A stretch of DNA of 64,000 nt from Nocardioides luti (GCF_014212315.1 NZ_JACKXE010000001.1:1488001-1552000); one strand, 5' to 3'; shown: positions 26,427 through 36,354, numbered from the stretch's first letter. The notes: generated from the sequence alone by a model not told the origin. Made by a program: numbers and translations.

Positions 26427-27662
26427 GTGGGCGTGTCCGTCCGCCGGTTCCTGCCCGCCGCCGGGGTCGTCTGCGCCCTGGCGCTGACGGCTCCCGCGCT
26501 GGCCGGCCCGGGCGACCTGCGGGCCGGGCACGCGGCCGCGGCGGACCGGCACCACCCCGGGGCGAGCTCGGGTCGCGACCCCGGGACCGGGGCGCTGCCG
26601 ATCCCGCAGGCGCTCCGCGGGCCGACGACGACCAGCGGCACGGTCAGCTGGCCGGTCGCGCCCGGCGTGACCTACACGCGCTGGGAGCGCAACGACGCGC
26701 GCGGGCCGGTCCGGGTGCACCTGCTGAGCGTGAACCCGGCCGAGCCGGGCGTGCAGCTCGACTACGCCGGGCCCGCCAGGGTGCGACGGACGGCGCGGGT
26801 CGTCGACCTCCTGGCCCGCGACGCGGCGGTGGCCGGGGTGAACGGCGACTTCTACGACATCGGGCACACCGGCGCCCCGCTCGGCCTGGGCCGGGACCGG
26901 CAGCGGGGGCTGCTGCACGGCCGGCAGAGCGGCTGGAACGCCGCGTTCTACCTCGACGCCGCGGGCGTGCCGCAGATCGGCGAGATCACGCTCACCACGC
27001 GGATGGCCCAGCACCCGCGGCTGCCGATCACCAACCTCAACTCGCCGTTCGTGCGGCCCGGTGGCATCGGCGTCTACACCAGGCGCTGGGGCCGGGCGGC
27101 CGGCTACGAGGTCACCGACGGCCGCCGTACGCACGTCCGCGCCGTGCAGGTCCGCGGCGGCGTGGTCCGTTCCACCTCGACCACGCTCACGCACGGCCGG
27201 CCGGTCCGCGGGACGCTGCTCGTCGGCCGCGGCGAGGGCGCCCGCCAGCTCCGGCGCCTCCAGCCGGGCGACCCGGTCACCCTGACGCACGCGCTCGACC
27301 CGGACCCCCAGGTGGCGATCACCGGCAGCACGATCCTGGTCGACGAGGGTGTCATCCAGGTCACCGCGGACCGCGTCCAGCACCCGCGCACGGCGGTCGG
27401 CATCGACCGCGACACCGGCGAGGTGCTGATCGTCGTCGTGGACGGCCGCAGCAAGGCCAGCCGCGGGGCGACCCTGGCCGAGCTCGCCGACCTGATGATC
27501 GACCTGGGCGCGGACGAGGCGCTCAACCTCGACGGGGGTGGGTCGTCGACGATGGTCGCCACGAAGCCTGGCGGGTCCCCCGCCGTGCGCAACCACCCGT
27601 CGGACGGCTTCCAGCGCTCGGTCGCGAACGCGCTCGAGGTGACCTGGACGGACCCGTCCTAG
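26427..27662 (+). CDS. Secreted phosphodiester glycosidase (NAGPA/DUF2233)
   Basis: A 411-aa exported protein with a signal peptide (about residues 1-27). The NAGPA catalytic region spans about 95-410, with conserved GVNGDFYDIG, a DRVQHPRTAVGIDRDTGEVLIVVVDGR segment, and the hallmark ALNLDGGGSSTMV near residue 370. NAGPA enzymes cut GlcNAc-1-phosphodiesters; bacterial relatives act on wall polymers or phage glycans. The start is a GTG at 26427; a second GTG at 26433 is possible. It lies 13 nt behind the CocE-like hydrolase. Confidence 0.9.
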   Translation: MGVSVRRFLPAAGVVCALALTAPALAGPGDLRAGHAAAADRHHPGASSGRDPGTGALPIPQALRGPTTTSGTVSWPVAPGVTYTRWERNDARGPVRVHLLSVNPAEPGVQLDYAGPARVRRTARVVDLLARDAAVAGVNGDFYDIGHTGAPLGLGRDRQRGLLHGRQSGWNAAFYLDAAGVPQIGEITLTTRMAQHPRLPITNLNSPFVRPGGIGVYTRRWGRAAGYEVTDGRRTHVRAVQVRGGVVRSTSTTLTHGRPVRGTLLVGRGEGARQLRRLQPGDPVTLTHALDPDPQVAITGSTILVDEGVIQVTADRVQHPRTAVGIDRDTGEVLIVVVDGRSKASRGATLAELADLMIDLGADEALNLDGGGSSTMVATKPGGSPAVRNHPSDGFQRSVANALEVTWTDPS

Positions 27663-27689
27663 CGACCCTCCGCCGCCGCGCAGTGGCGG

Positions 27690-28232
27690 TCAGACCGCGG
27701 TCTCGTCGACCGCGACCAGGGCCACGGAGGTGACCGGCGCGAAGCACTCCTGACGCGGGGTGGCGACCTTGAGCGCCGTGACCGTCAGGCCCTCGTCGGT
27801 GCGCTGCACGGAGACGTCGGAGGGCACGTCGCACCCGACCGCGACGACCGAGGCCACGAGGACCTGGCCGGCGGGCACCTCGGCCCCGTCGGCGGCCGCG
27901 GCGACCTTGCGGGCCAGCTCCGGGCTCGTGAACTGTTGCGTGAAGGTGCTGACCGCGGCGTCGCCGTCGAGGACCGTGGCCGGGCCGCCGGGCTCGCCGC
28001 CCGCGCTGGTGGCCGAGACGATGTCGACGGTGGTGGCCTCGACGGTGCCGAGCCCGCCGGGCGACTGCCGGTCGTCCGGGGCCGGCGAGGCGGTCGTGCC
28101 CGTCGAGGCGGTCGGGGCGGTCGGGGCCGGGTCGCTGGCCTCCTCGGCGGAGTCCGCGCCGCAGCCGGCCAGCAGGCCGGTCGCGAGGACGGTCGTCAGC
28201 AGCAGGGGTCCGAGAGTTCGTCGCATGGGCAT
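27690..28232 (-). CDS. Putative lipoprotein
   Basis: A 180-aa protein with a lipoprotein signal: basic start, hydrophobic stretch and lipobox LLAGC (Cys at about residue 24). A Ser/Thr/Pro/Asp-rich linker of about 40 residues follows, then a compact domain with two cysteines (GCDVPSDV and QECFAP) that may form a disulfide. I do not recognise the domain. It converges with the NAGPA gene and is divergent from mug. Confidence 0.8.
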   Translation of the reverse strand: MPMRRTLGPLLLTTVLATGLLAGCGADSAEEASDPAPTAPTASTGTTASPAPDDRQSPGGLGTVEATTVDIVSATSAGGEPGGPATVLDGDAAVSTFTQQFTSPELARKVAAAADGAEVPAGQVLVASVVAVGCDVPSDVSVQRTDEGLTVTALKVATPRQECFAPVTSVALVAVDETAV

Positions 28233-28283
28233 GGGACGCTACCGCCCCGCTCGAGGTTCCGTACGCCGTGGCAGGCTGCGCCC

Positions 28284-28850
28284 GTGCCCCGCTTCACCCG
28301 CGCCGAGCTCGAGTCCTTCCGGGACGCCGAGGTGCCCGACCTGCTCGGCCCCGACCTCCGGCTGCTGTTCGTCGGGATCAACCCGGGCCTGTGGACCGCC
28401 GCGACGCAGACCCACTTCGCGCACCCGGTGAACCGCTTCTACCCGGCCCTGCTGCGCGCCGGGATCATCGAGCACCCGGTCGACCCGTCGGCCGGCATGA
28501 CCGACGCCGACCGCGGGCACCTCACGTCCCGGGGCATCGGGATCAGCAACCTGGTCCGCCGGGCGACCGCGAAGGCGTCCGAACTGACCGCGGCCGAGCT
28601 GCGCGAGGGCGGCGCGGCGCTGGAGGCGCTCGTCCGCCGGACGTCGCCCCGGGTGGTCGCGGTCGCCGGCATCACGGCGTACCGCTCCGCCTTCGGGCAG
28701 CCGAAGGCCGTCCCCGGACGCCAGCCGGACCCGCTCGCCGGCGCCGAGCTGTGGGTGGTGCCGAACCCGAGCGGCCTCAACGCGCACGAGACGGTCGCCT
28801 CGCTGGCCGAGGCCTACGCCGCCCCCGCCCGCGCCGCCGGCGTGATCTGA
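28284..28850 (+). CDS. mug: Mismatch-specific uracil/thymine-DNA glycosylase (Mug/TDG)
   Basis: A 188-aa UDG family 2 glycosylase that would remove uracil or ethenocytosine opposite guanine. The catalytic pocket motif GINPG is at residues 31-35, with Asn as in E. coli Mug, and the wedge motif NPSGLN lies at about 161-166. HPVNRFYPAL and SNLVRRAT also match the family. The start is a GTG at 28284. It stands alone; a 100-bp gap with a palindromic repeat separates it from the convergent glgC gene. Confidence 0.94.
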   Translation: MPRFTRAELESFRDAEVPDLLGPDLRLLFVGINPGLWTAATQTHFAHPVNRFYPALLRAGIIEHPVDPSAGMTDADRGHLTSRGIGISNLVRRATAKASELTAAELREGGAALEALVRRTSPRVVAVAGITAYRSAFGQPKAVPGRQPDPLAGAELWVVPNPSGLNAHETVASLAEAYAAPARAAGVI

Positions 28851-28865
28851 GCCGGCAGGGTCGGA

Positions 28866-28948
28866 GCTCCTGTCATGAATCTGGCGCTGGTGTCATGGAA
28901 CTCCGTGACAGGAGCGCCAGTTTCACCGGGTACCCGGTGAAACTTCCC
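28866..28948. repeat. Two-part palindromic repeat, first copy
   Basis: GCTCCTGTCA (28866-28875) pairs with TGACAGGAGC (28906-28915). CTGGCGCT (28881-28888) pairs with AGCGCCAG (28913-28920) and flanks an inner TGTCA/TGACA stem. A 26-bp perfect palindrome follows at 28919-28944. The 72 bp at 28877-28948 are repeated at 58308-58379 with only two differences. It lies between convergent mug and glgC. Confidence 0.92.
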
Positions 28949-28950
28949 CC

Positions 28951-30198
28951 TCACCCCGGGAAGCGCTGGTCCTTGCCCAGGATCGTCAGCCCGTCCTCGA
29001 CGACGAACCCGCGGGCCAGGTCGGCGGCGGCGTCGACACCGACGTGCGCCCCGTCGGGGACGACGACGTTCTTGTCGAGGATCGCGTTGCGGACGACGGC
29101 GCCGCGGCCGATCCGGACGCCGCTCATCAGCACGGAGTCGGAGATCTCGGCACCGGCACCGACGCGGACGGCCGGCGAGAGGACCGAGCGGGCCACCGAG
29201 CCGCCGGACACCACGACCCCGGGCGAGAGCACGGCCTCGAGGGTGGAGGCGGCCTGGCCGTCCTCGCCCTGGGTGATCTTGACCGGGGGCTGCGGGCCGT
29301 AGGAGGTGTAGATCGGCCAGTCGAAGTTGTAGAGGTTGAACACCGGCAGCGGCGAGACCAGGTCCATGTGCGCGGTGTAGTAGGAGCCGAGCGTCCCGAC
29401 GTCGCGCCAGTAGCCGCGGTCGCGGTCGGTGGCGCCGGCGACGTGGTTGTCCTTGAAGTCGTAGACGCCGGCCTGGTTGCGGCGCACGAACGCCGGCACG
29501 ATGTCGCCACCCATGTCGTGCTTGGAGCCGACCTCGGTCGAGTCGCGGGTGACCGCCTCGACCAGCGCGTCGGCGTCGAAGACGTAGTTGCCCATCGACG
29601 CGAGCACCTCACCGGGCGAGTCCGGCAGGCCGTCGACCTGCGTGGGCTTCTCGAGGAAGTCGCGGATCCGGGTCGTGTCGTTCGGCTGCACGTCGATCAC
29701 GCCGAACTGGTCGGCCAGCTCGATCGGCTGCCGGATCGCCGCGACGGTGCAGGCGGCCCCGGTCTCGATGTGCTGCTCCACCATCTGGGAGAAGTCCATC
29801 CGGTAGATGTTGTCCGCGCCCACGACCACGACGATGTCGGGCTTCTCGTCGCGGATCAGGTTGAGCGACTGGAAGATCGCGTCCGCGCTGCCGAGGTACC
29901 AGTGCTTGCCGACGCGCTGCTGGGCCGGCACCGGGGTGACGTAGTTGCCGAGCATCGTCGACATCCGCCAGGTCTGCGTGACGTGGCGGTCGAGGCTGTG
30001 CGACTTGTACTGCGTGAGCACCACGATCTGCAGGTAGCCCGAGTTCACGACGTTCGACAGCGCGAAGTCGATGAGGCGGTAGATGCCGGCGAACGGCACC
30101 GCCGGTTTGGCACGGTCGGCCGTGAGCGGCATCAGCCGCTTGCCCTCGCCTCCTGCCAGCACGATCGCCAGGACCTTCTTGCGCGGGGAGGCACTCAT
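28951..30198 (-). CDS. glgC: Glucose-1-phosphate adenylyltransferase
   Basis: A 415-aa ADP-glucose pyrophosphorylase that makes ADP-glucose from ATP and glucose-1-phosphate in the cytoplasm. The nucleotide-binding [11 protein letters not shown] lies near residues 15-25, [10 protein letters not shown] follows, and GSADAIFQ and the FLEKP motif are present. A C-terminal left-handed beta-helix with hexapeptide-like repeats completes it. It is divergent from the GT4 synthase that uses ADP-glucose, with 66 bp between them holding both promoters. The stop is 3 bp from the palindromic repeat. Confidence 0.97.
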   Translation of the reverse strand: MSASPRKKVLAIVLAGGEGKRLMPLTADRAKPAVPFAGIYRLIDFALSNVVNSGYLQIVVLTQYKSHSLDRHVTQTWRMSTMLGNYVTPVPAQQRVGKHWYLGSADAIFQSLNLIRDEKPDIVVVVGADNIYRMDFSQMVEQHIETGAACTVAAIRQPIELADQFGVIDVQPNDTTRIRDFLEKPTQVDGLPDSPGEVLASMGNYVFDADALVEAVTRDSTEVGSKHDMGGDIVPAFVRRNQAGVYDFKDNHVAGATDRDRGYWRDVGTLGSYYTAHMDLVSPLPVFNLYNFDWPIYTSYGPQPPVKITQGEDGQAASTLEAVLSPGVVVSGGSVARSVLSPAVRVGAGAEISDSVLMSGVRIGRGAVVRNAILDKNVVVPDGAHVGVDAAADLARGFVVEDGLTILGKDQRFPG

Positions 30199-30264
30199 GA
30201 CGCTCACGTTAACGGTCCCGGACGCTGCGGGGCAGTGGTGATCCCAAGGAGTAGTTTCCTCGGC

Positions 30265-31452
30265 ATGCGAGTCGACGTGCTGTCCAAGGAGTACCCCCCG
30301 GAGATCTACGGCGGAGCCGGCGTCCACGTGGCCGAGCTCGTGAAGGCGCTGCGCTCCCGCGCCGACGTCGAGGCGCACGTGCACGCCTTCGGCGCGCTGC
30401 GCGACGAGGCGCTGACGAGCTCGTACGCCGACCACGCCGAGCTGGCCCACGCCAACGGCGCGCTGAAGACGCTCGGCGTCGACCTGTCGATCGTCGACGG
30501 CTGCGCCGGGACCGAGCTGGTGCACTCCCACACGTGGTACGCCAACTTCGCCGGACACCTCGCCTCCCTGCTGTACGGCGTCCCGCACGTCGTCAGCGCG
30601 CACTCGCTCGAGCCGCTGCGACCGTGGAAGGCCGAGCAGCTCGGCGGCGGGTACGCCGTGTCCTCGTGGGTGGAGAGGACCTCCTACGAGGCCGCGGCCG
30701 CGGTCATCGCGGTCTCGGCCGCCATGCGCGACGACGTGCTGGCGTCGTACCCCTCCATCGACCCGGCGAAGGTGCACGTCGTCCACAACGGCATCGACAC
30801 CGCCGCCTGGGCGCCGAGCGACGACCCCGACCGGGTCCGCTCGCACGGGGTCGACCCCGACCGCCCGTCGGTCGTGTTCGTCGGTCGGATCACCCGCCAG
30901 AAGGGGCTGCCGCTCTTCCTGCGCGCCGTCGCGCAGCTGCCGCCGGACGTGCAGATCGTGCTCTGCGCCGGAGCCCCGGACACCCCCGAGATCGAGGCCG
31001 AGGTCTCCGGGCTGGTCGCCGACCTCGCCGCCACCCGCACCGGCGTCGTCTGGATCCGCGAGATGCTGCCGCGCCTCGACGTGGTCGCGCTGCTGAGCGC
31101 CGCCACGGCGTTCGTCTGCCCGTCGATCTACGAGCCGCTCGGCATCGTGAACCTCGAGGCGATGGCCTGCGAGACCGCCGTCGTCGCCACGGCCACCGGC
31201 GGGATACCCGAGGTCGTCGTGCACGGCGAGACCGGGCTGCTGGTGCCGATCGACCAGGCCACCGACGGGACGGGCACGCCGCTGGACCCGGAGAAGTACG
31301 TCGCCGACTTCGCGGCCGCGCTCATCGAGGTCGTCTCCGACCCCGACCGGGCCGCCGCGATGGGCCGGGCCGGGCGGGAGCGCGCGATCGCGTCCTTCAG
31401 CTGGGACGCGATCGCCGAGCGGACGGTGGAGCTCTACCGCTCGGTGCTCTGA
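30265..31452 (+). CDS. glgA: ADP-glucose-dependent GT4 glycogen/maltose-1-phosphate synthase
   Basis: A 395-aa GT-B glycosyltransferase. The N-terminal [15 protein letters not shown] motif (about residues 8-22) is typical of the actinobacterial ADP-glucose enzyme. The C-terminal GT4 domain has [15 protein letters not shown] and the E-x7-E motif in [13 protein letters not shown]. The mycobacterial orthologue (Rv1212c, GlgM) mainly makes maltose-1-phosphate for the GlgE route, so glgM may be the better name. Neither glgE nor glgB is in the window. It is divergent from glgC and convergent with an MFS gene 12 nt away. Confidence 0.95.
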   Translation: MRVDVLSKEYPPEIYGGAGVHVAELVKALRSRADVEAHVHAFGALRDEALTSSYADHAELAHANGALKTLGVDLSIVDGCAGTELVHSHTWYANFAGHLASLLYGVPHVVSAHSLEPLRPWKAEQLGGGYAVSSWVERTSYEAAAAVIAVSAAMRDDVLASYPSIDPAKVHVVHNGIDTAAWAPSDDPDRVRSHGVDPDRPSVVFVGRITRQKGLPLFLRAVAQLPPDVQIVLCAGAPDTPEIEAEVSGLVADLAATRTGVVWIREMLPRLDVVALLSAATAFVCPSIYEPLGIVNLEAMACETAVVATATGGIPEVVVHGETGLLVPIDQATDGTGTPLDPEKYVADFAAALIEVVSDPDRAAAMGRAGRERAIASFSWDAIAERTVELYRSVL

Positions 31453-31464
31453 GGCCCGGCGCCG

Positions 31465-32736
31465 TCAGGCGTCGACCAGCGCCCCGCGCGGGAGCGTCCG
31501 CACCGACCGCATCGAGGCCACCAGCACCGAGGCCCCGACACCGATCACGGACATCCCCCACAGGGTGGCGTGCAGGCCGACCGCGGCGCTGGTCAGGCCG
31601 GCGAGCAGGTTGCCGACCGGGATCACCCCGGCGGTCGTGAGGTAGTCGTAGCTCGACACCCGCGACAGCGACCGCTCGGGCACGTGCTCGCCCAGCGAGG
31701 TCTCCCAGAGCGTGAACGCCCCGGTCACGCACACGCCCGCGAGCAGCTCCAGCCCGGCGATCCCCCACACACCGATCCCGCTGCCGAGGAAGGCCGCCTG
31801 GCAGGACGCACCGACGAGGGCGACCGAGGCGACCCGGAGGGCGAACCGCGGCCGCCAGCGCACCAGCACCAGGTCGCCGACCACGTTGCCGATCCCGAAC
31901 GCCGTGACGGTGATCGCCCAGTCGTGCGCGCCACCGAGCTCGCGGGCGAAGAGGACCGGGCCGATCACGAAGATCGAGGGCAGCACGACCACGTGGTAGA
32001 CGCTCATCCCGCCCAGGAAGCCGAGCACCCACGAGCGGCTGCGCACCTCGGACCAGCCCTCGCGCAGGGAGGTCCAGAAGTGGTCGGTCGTCGCCGCCGG
32101 GTCCTCCTCCGCGAGCGCCTCGCGGACCACGCGCGGGCGCAGCGGCAGCAGCAGCCCGATCGAGACGGCGAAGGTCGCCGCGTCGAAGAGGAGCGCTCCC
32201 CCGGGGCCGCCGCCGAAGGCGATCAGCAGGCCGGCCACCACCGGCCCGACCACGTTGCCCAGCGAGAACGACAGCCCGCGCAGCGCGTTGGCCGGCTGGA
32301 TGTTGCCCGGCGACACCGTCGTCGGGAGCAGCCCGCTGAACGCGGGCGCGAAGAACGCGTCGGCGGCGCCGTACGCCGCGGCGAGCACCGCGAGGTGCGC
32401 GACCTCGGCCTCACCGGAGAGCAGCAGCACGGCCGCGACCAGCTGGCAGAGCATCCGGACGGCGTCGGAGGCGATCAGGATCCGCTTGCGGTCGAGCCGG
32501 TCCGCCCAGACCCCGGCCGGCAGCGCCAGCACGACGAACGGCAGGAACTGCGCCGCCGAGACGAGCGCGACGTCTGCCACGCCGCCACCCGTGGCGAGCA
32601 CCGCGAACGGCAGCGCGACGGCGGTGACGCGGTCGCCGAGGATGGAGAGCACCTGGCTGCCGAAGAGCAGGCGGTACGGCGGCTCGTCGCGCAGCACCGC
32701 GGGCAGCCGGAGGCGGGTCGAGGTCAGCACCGGCAC
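31465..32736 (-). CDS. MFS transporter (DHA3-like)
   Basis: A permease of about 423 aa with 12 predicted membrane segments. Motif A appears as GVWADRLDRKRILI between TM2 and TM3, and the PANALRGLSFSLGNVVGPVVAG segment is typical of the enterobactin exporter/DHA3-type group. The start is uncertain: GTG at 32736 or 32730, or ATG at 32772, which adds 12 hydrophilic residues. The substrate may be a drug or metabolite. No regulator adjoins it. Confidence 0.88.
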   Translation of the reverse strand: MPVLTSTRLRLPAVLRDEPPYRLLFGSQVLSILGDRVTAVALPFAVLATGGGVADVALVSAAQFLPFVVLALPAGVWADRLDRKRILIASDAVRMLCQLVAAVLLLSGEAEVAHLAVLAAAYGAADAFFAPAFSGLLPTTVSPGNIQPANALRGLSFSLGNVVGPVVAGLLIAFGGGPGGALLFDAATFAVSIGLLLPLRPRVVREALAEEDPAATTDHFWTSLREGWSEVRSRSWVLGFLGGMSVYHVVVLPSIFVIGPVLFARELGGAHDWAITVTAFGIGNVVGDLVLVRWRPRFALRVASVALVGASCQAAFLGSGIGVWGIAGLELLAGVCVTGAFTLWETSLGEHVPERSLSRVSSYDYLTTAGVIPVGNLLAGLTSAAVGLHATLWGMSVIGVGASVLVASMRSVRTLPRGALVDA

Positions 32737-32794
32737 AGGATCGCAGCGGTCGCCCCCTGTCGGCGACGGCATTCCGTGACTACTGTCCCCCTGC

Positions 32795-33469
32795 ATGACG
32801 TCCAAGCTGATGTTCCTGCTGTGGGGTGACGACCTCCCCGAGGCGCTGCGCGACTGCGACCTGCACGCGCGGCTCGCCGCCCGGGGCGTGCACCGCCTCC
32901 AGGTGAACCTCGACGACGAGCCGGTGGCACCGGCGCTGCGCCTGCAGACCTTCGACGAGCCGGTGGGCGCGGTCGTGAGCGTCTGGACCGAGCGGGAGGG
33001 CGAGGACGTCGTGGCGGCGCTGAGTGGCGCGGCCAGGCGGGTCGAGGGCTGGCGCGTCGACGAGCGCCGCCCGCTCGACCCGCCGGAGAGCTGGGACGGG
33101 AGCCGGGCGGACACGCTCGCCAACGTCGCCGTCCTGCGGCGGCCCGAGGAGCTGCCGCGCGAGGACTGGCTGGCCTGGTGGCTCGGGCCGCACACCGAGA
33201 TCGCGATGGAGACCCAGGCGACCTTCGGCTACCTGCAGAACGTCGTGGTCGAGCCGGTGACGCCGGACGCCCCGCCCGTCGACGCGATCGTCGAGGAGCT
33301 CTTCCCGAGCGAGGCGCTGGGCGACGTGCACGCGTTCTACGGCAGCGACGGCGACGACGATGAGCTCGGCCGGCGCCTCACCCGCCTCATGGAGAGCGTG
33401 GGGCGGATGGGCGCCGACCGGGACCTCGACCTGGTGCCGTCGAGCCGCTACCTGTTCGACCTGGACTGA
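32795..33469 (+). CDS. EthD-domain-like protein of unknown function
   Basis: A 224-aa cytoplasmic protein. The sequence SKLMFLLWGDDLPEAL... and the later EDWLAWWLGPHTEIAMETQATFGYLQN resemble two copies of a dimeric alpha/beta-barrel (EthD-like) fold, the second with a W-x-x-H signature. The C-terminus keeps an LVPSSRYLFDLD tail. No enzyme is assigned. It is followed by a strong hairpin and is divergent from the MFS gene. Confidence 0.65.
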   Translation: MTSKLMFLLWGDDLPEALRDCDLHARLAARGVHRLQVNLDDEPVAPALRLQTFDEPVGAVVSVWTEREGEDVVAALSGAARRVEGWRVDERRPLDPPESWDGSRADTLANVAVLRRPEELPREDWLAWWLGPHTEIAMETQATFGYLQNVVVEPVTPDAPPVDAIVEELFPSEALGDVHAFYGSDGDDDELGRRLTRLMESVGRMGADRDLDLVPSSRYLFDLD

Positions 33470-33480
33470 TCCCCCCGAGA

Positions 33481-33532
33481 CGCCGCGTGTGCCTGACGAC
33501 GCGCCGGGGCGCGTCCTCAGGCACACGGCGCG
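33481..33532. terminator. Long bidirectional terminator hairpin
   Basis: CGCCGCGTGTGCCTGACGACGCGCC pairs with the following GGCGCGTCCTCAGGCACACGGCG over about 23 bp, with one bulge and one mismatch, around a short G loop. It fills the gap between the converging EthD-like and gntP genes. There is no T-tract. Confidence 0.75.
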
Positions 33533-33547
33533 GGGGCGGAGGCGGCG

Positions 33548-34954
33548 CTAGCCGACGAAGATCCCCAGGATCAGCACGAAGAACAGCCCGCTGACCGACA
33601 GCACGGTCTCCATCAGCGACCAGGTCTTGAGGGTCTGGCCGACGGTCATGCCGAAGTACTCCTTCACCAGCCAGAAACCGGCGTCGTTGACGTGGCTGAA
33701 GAACACCGAGCCGGCACCGATCGCCAGCACGACCAGCGAGGTCTCGCCGGACGAGAGCCCGTCGACCAGCCCGATCATCAGCGAGGACGCCGTGATCGTG
33801 GCGATCGTCGCGGAGCCGGTCGCGAGCCGGATCAGCACCGCCAGCACCCAGGCGAGGAGCAGCACCGAGACGTTGCCGTCACGGGCCCAGTCGGCGAGCA
33901 GCGTGCCGACGCCGGTGTCGACGAGCACCTGCTTGAAGCCGCCGCCGGCGGCCACGATCAGGATGATGCCGGCGATCGGGGGCAGCGAGTCCGTCACGGT
34001 CGAGGAGACGCGGGCCTTGTCCATGCCGGAGCCGCGGCCCAGCGTCACCATGGCGACGAGCAGCGCGATCAGCAGCGCGAAGAGCGGCTCGCCGATCAGG
34101 TCGAGCACCCGGCGTACGGGCTGCATGTTGTCCTCGATCGCGATGTCCGCGACGGCCTTGCCCATCATCAGCACGACCGGCAGCAGCACGGTGGCCATGG
34201 TGATCCCGAACGACGGGCGGCGGTCGTCGACGGCGCGCTCGGAGTCGAAGCGGTCGGGGGCCGGGATGTCGACCCAGCCGCCGGCCAGGCGGCCGAAGAG
34301 CGGGCCGGCCACGACGACGGTCGGGATCGCGACGAGCAGGCCGAGCGCGAGCGTCAGGCCGAGGTTGGCGCCGAGGTAGCCGACCGCGGTGACCGGACCG
34401 GGGTGCGGCGGCACGAAGCCGTGCATCGCGGACAGGCCGGCCAGGGCCGGGATGCCGACGGTGATCAGCGAGACCTGGGCGCGGCGGGCGACGAGGTAGA
34501 TGACCGGCATCAGCAGCACGAGGCCGATCTCGAAGAACATCGGCAGGCCGATGATGCCGCCGACCAGGGCCATCGCCCACGGCAGCATTCGCGGGGAGGC
34601 GTGGCCCACGATCGTGTCGACGATCTGGTCCGCGCCGCCGGACTCGGCGAGCAGCTTGGCGAACATCGCGCCGAGCGCGATCAGGATGCCGACGCCCGCG
34701 GCGGTCGAGCCGAAGCCGGCCGTGAACGACGGGACGATGCCCTTGCCGTCCGCGTCGGCCAGGACGCTCTCGCCGGCGACCGCACCGACGGTGAGCGCGC
34801 CGCCGATCAGGGCGAGGAACGGGTGCAGCTTCAGCACCGTGATGAGCAGGACGATCAGGGCGATGCCCGCGAGGGCGCCGGTGATCAGCTGGGCCCCGGG
34901 GGCCACCGGATCCACGATCGGCACCGTGGCGAGCGGCAGGCTGGACAGGGACAT
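33548..34954 (-). CDS. gntP: Gluconate:H+ symporter, GntP family
   Basis: A 468-aa membrane transporter with about 12-14 segments. Family features are GFGSTAAGVGILIALGAMFAKLL, GLPMFFEIGLVLLMPVI, HGFVPPHPGP and the C-terminal VNDAGFWLVKEYF. It imports gluconate with protons. It is coupled to gluconokinase: the kinase stop and this ATG share one base (TGATG). A GntR regulator lies divergently upstream of the kinase. Confidence 0.96.
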   Translation of the reverse strand: MSLSSLPLATVPIVDPVAPGAQLITGALAGIALIVLLITVLKLHPFLALIGGALTVGAVAGESVLADADGKGIVPSFTAGFGSTAAGVGILIALGAMFAKLLAESGGADQIVDTIVGHASPRMLPWAMALVGGIIGLPMFFEIGLVLLMPVIYLVARRAQVSLITVGIPALAGLSAMHGFVPPHPGPVTAVGYLGANLGLTLALGLLVAIPTVVVAGPLFGRLAGGWVDIPAPDRFDSERAVDDRRPSFGITMATVLLPVVLMMGKAVADIAIEDNMQPVRRVLDLIGEPLFALLIALLVAMVTLGRGSGMDKARVSSTVTDSLPPIAGIILIVAAGGGFKQVLVDTGVGTLLADWARDGNVSVLLLAWVLAVLIRLATGSATIATITASSLMIGLVDGLSSGETSLVVLAIGAGSVFFSHVNDAGFWLVKEYFGMTVGQTLKTWSLMETVLSVSGLFFVLILGIFVG

Positions 34955-35511
34955 CAGCGGTTCTCCTTCGAGGTGGTGGTGGCGGTGCGGACGTACTCCT
35001 CGACGATCGCGTCGACGCTCTGGTCGACGTCGATCACGAGGCCGTGCTCGTCGGGCTGCAGCGGCTCGAGGGTCGAGAACTGCGAGGTCAGCAGCGAGGC
35101 CGGCATGAAGTGGCCGGGGCGGGTCGCCTGACGGCGCGCGATGACCTCGTGGGCGCCCTCCAGGTGCAGGAACTCCAGGATGGGCGCGTGGTGGCGCAGC
35201 TGGTCGCGGTACTTCCGCTTCAGCGCCGAGCAGCTCACGACGCCGCCGGCGGGCTGGCCCGCGAGCCACTCCCCGATCCGCTCGAGCCAGGGCGCCCGGT
35301 CGTCGTCGTCGAGCGCCTCGCCGGCCGACATCTTGGCGATGTTCGCAGCCGGGTGGAGGTCGTCGGCGTCGGCGAACGGCACGCCGAGGCGCTGGGCCAG
35401 CGCGGCGCCGACGGTGGACTTGCCGGAGCCGGACACCCCCATGACGACGAGCAGGGGCGCGGGCGAGGCCGGTGATGGGGCAGGCCGTGGTGCGGGGTGC
35501 GGTGCAGGCAT
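34954..35511 (-). CDS. gntK: Gluconokinase
   Basis: A 185-aa kinase that phosphorylates gluconate to 6-phosphogluconate for the pentose phosphate route. The P-loop GVSGSGKST (about residues 25-33), the DADDLHP motif and the CSALKRKYRD motif match the GntK family. The ATG at 35511 has AGGAG 8 nt upstream; an upstream extension to 35556 would be poorer. The N-terminal Pro/Ala/His-rich 20 residues are an unusual extra. It is first in the gntK-gntP unit. Confidence 0.96.
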   Translation of the reverse strand: MPAPHPAPRPAPSPASPAPLLVVMGVSGSGKSTVGAALAQRLGVPFADADDLHPAANIAKMSAGEALDDDDRAPWLERIGEWLAGQPAGGVVSCSALKRKYRDQLRHHAPILEFLHLEGAHEVIARRQATRPGHFMPASLLTSQFSTLEPLQPDEHGLVIDVDQSVDAIVEEYVRTATTTSKENR

Positions 35512-35563
35512 GGGTGGACTCCTCGGGACGTGGCTGCCGTCACATCCTGCAATCATTCGTCAT

Positions 35564-35576
35564 ACCTTTGCAAGGT
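35564..35576. promoter_or_regulatory. Candidate GntR operator
   Basis: ACCTT and AAGGT form 5-bp arms around TGC in the only AT-rich part of the divergent gntK/gntR gap. Position and symmetry fit a GntR/FadR-subfamily operator controlling both genes. An AT-rich TTCTTTTTACT run follows and probably holds the gntR promoter. Confidence 0.5.
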
Positions 35577-35634
35577 TTTGGCGAAGATTAGCCCGTTCTT
35601 TTTACTCCGAGCGCTGGGGTGACATGATGAATGG

Positions 35635-36354
35635 GTGAGCGAGACCCCTTCCGGACAGCACGCCAGCGTCCTCGCCGCCCTCGGTGGCCGGATCGCCTCC
35701 GGCGAGCTCGCCGTCGGCCAGGTCCTGACCCTCGACGGCATCTGCGCGGAGTACGCCGTCTCGCGCAGCGTCGCGCGCGAGGCGATCCGGGTCCTGGAGT
35801 CGATGGGGCTCGCGGCGTCGCGGCGCCGGGTGGGCATCACCATCCAGCCCCGGCACCGGTGGAACGTCTTCGACCCGCGCGTGATCCGCTGGCGGCTCGA
35901 CGGGGGCGACCGGACCGAGCAGCTGCTCTCGCTCTCGGAGCTGCGCCGCGGGATCGAGCCGGTGGCGGCGGCGCTGGCCGCCGGGCGCGCCACCCCGCAC
36001 CACTGCCGGATCCTGGCCGCCGCGGTCTCGGACATGGTGGTCCACGGGCGCGAGGGCGACCTGGACCGCTACCTGCTGGCCGACACGATCTTCCACCGGA
36101 CCCTGCTCGAGGCCAGCGGCAACGAGATGCTGCGCGCGCTCGACACGGTGGTCGCCGAGGTGCTCTCGGGCCGCACCCACCACGGGATGATGCCCGACCG
36201 CCCGAACCCCGCGGCGATCGCGCTGCACGACGAGGTCGCCCGCGCCGTACGCCTCGGCGACGCCGCCGGCGCCGAGCGGGCGATGCGCGCGATCATCGAG
36301 GAGGCCGCCGACGCGCTGCGCGACGAGCAGGCCGGCGACGACCAGCCGGAGTGA
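35635..36354 (+). CDS. gntR: GntR/FadR-family regulator of gluconate use
   Basis: A 239-aa regulator. The N-terminal winged helix has LTLDGICAEYAVSRSVAREAIRVLESMGLAASRRRVGI (about residues 30-68). A C-terminal FCD ligand domain follows, with the metal/ligand residues D and H in LADTIFHRTLLEASGN and two further His residues. Divergence from gntK suggests that it represses gntK-gntP until gluconate or 6-phosphogluconate binds. The start is the GTG at 35635; two upstream ATG triplets are not in this frame with a good site. Confidence 0.92.
   Translation: MSETPSGQHASVLAALGGRIASGELAVGQVLTLDGICAEYAVSRSVAREAIRVLESMGLAASRRRVGITIQPRHRWNVFDPRVIRWRLDGGDRTEQLLSLSELRRGIEPVAAALAAGRATPHHCRILAAAVSDMVVHGREGDLDRYLLADTIFHRTLLEASGNEMLRALDTVVAEVLSGRTHHGMMPDRPNPAAIALHDEVARAVRLGDAAGAERAMRAIIEEAADALRDEQAGDDQPE

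Noticed and set aside
23093..26641. A 1182-codon minus-strand frame
   Set aside because: Only its last 157 codons (the GNAT) are real; the rest is a shadow of the methyltransferase and CocE-like hydrolase genes.
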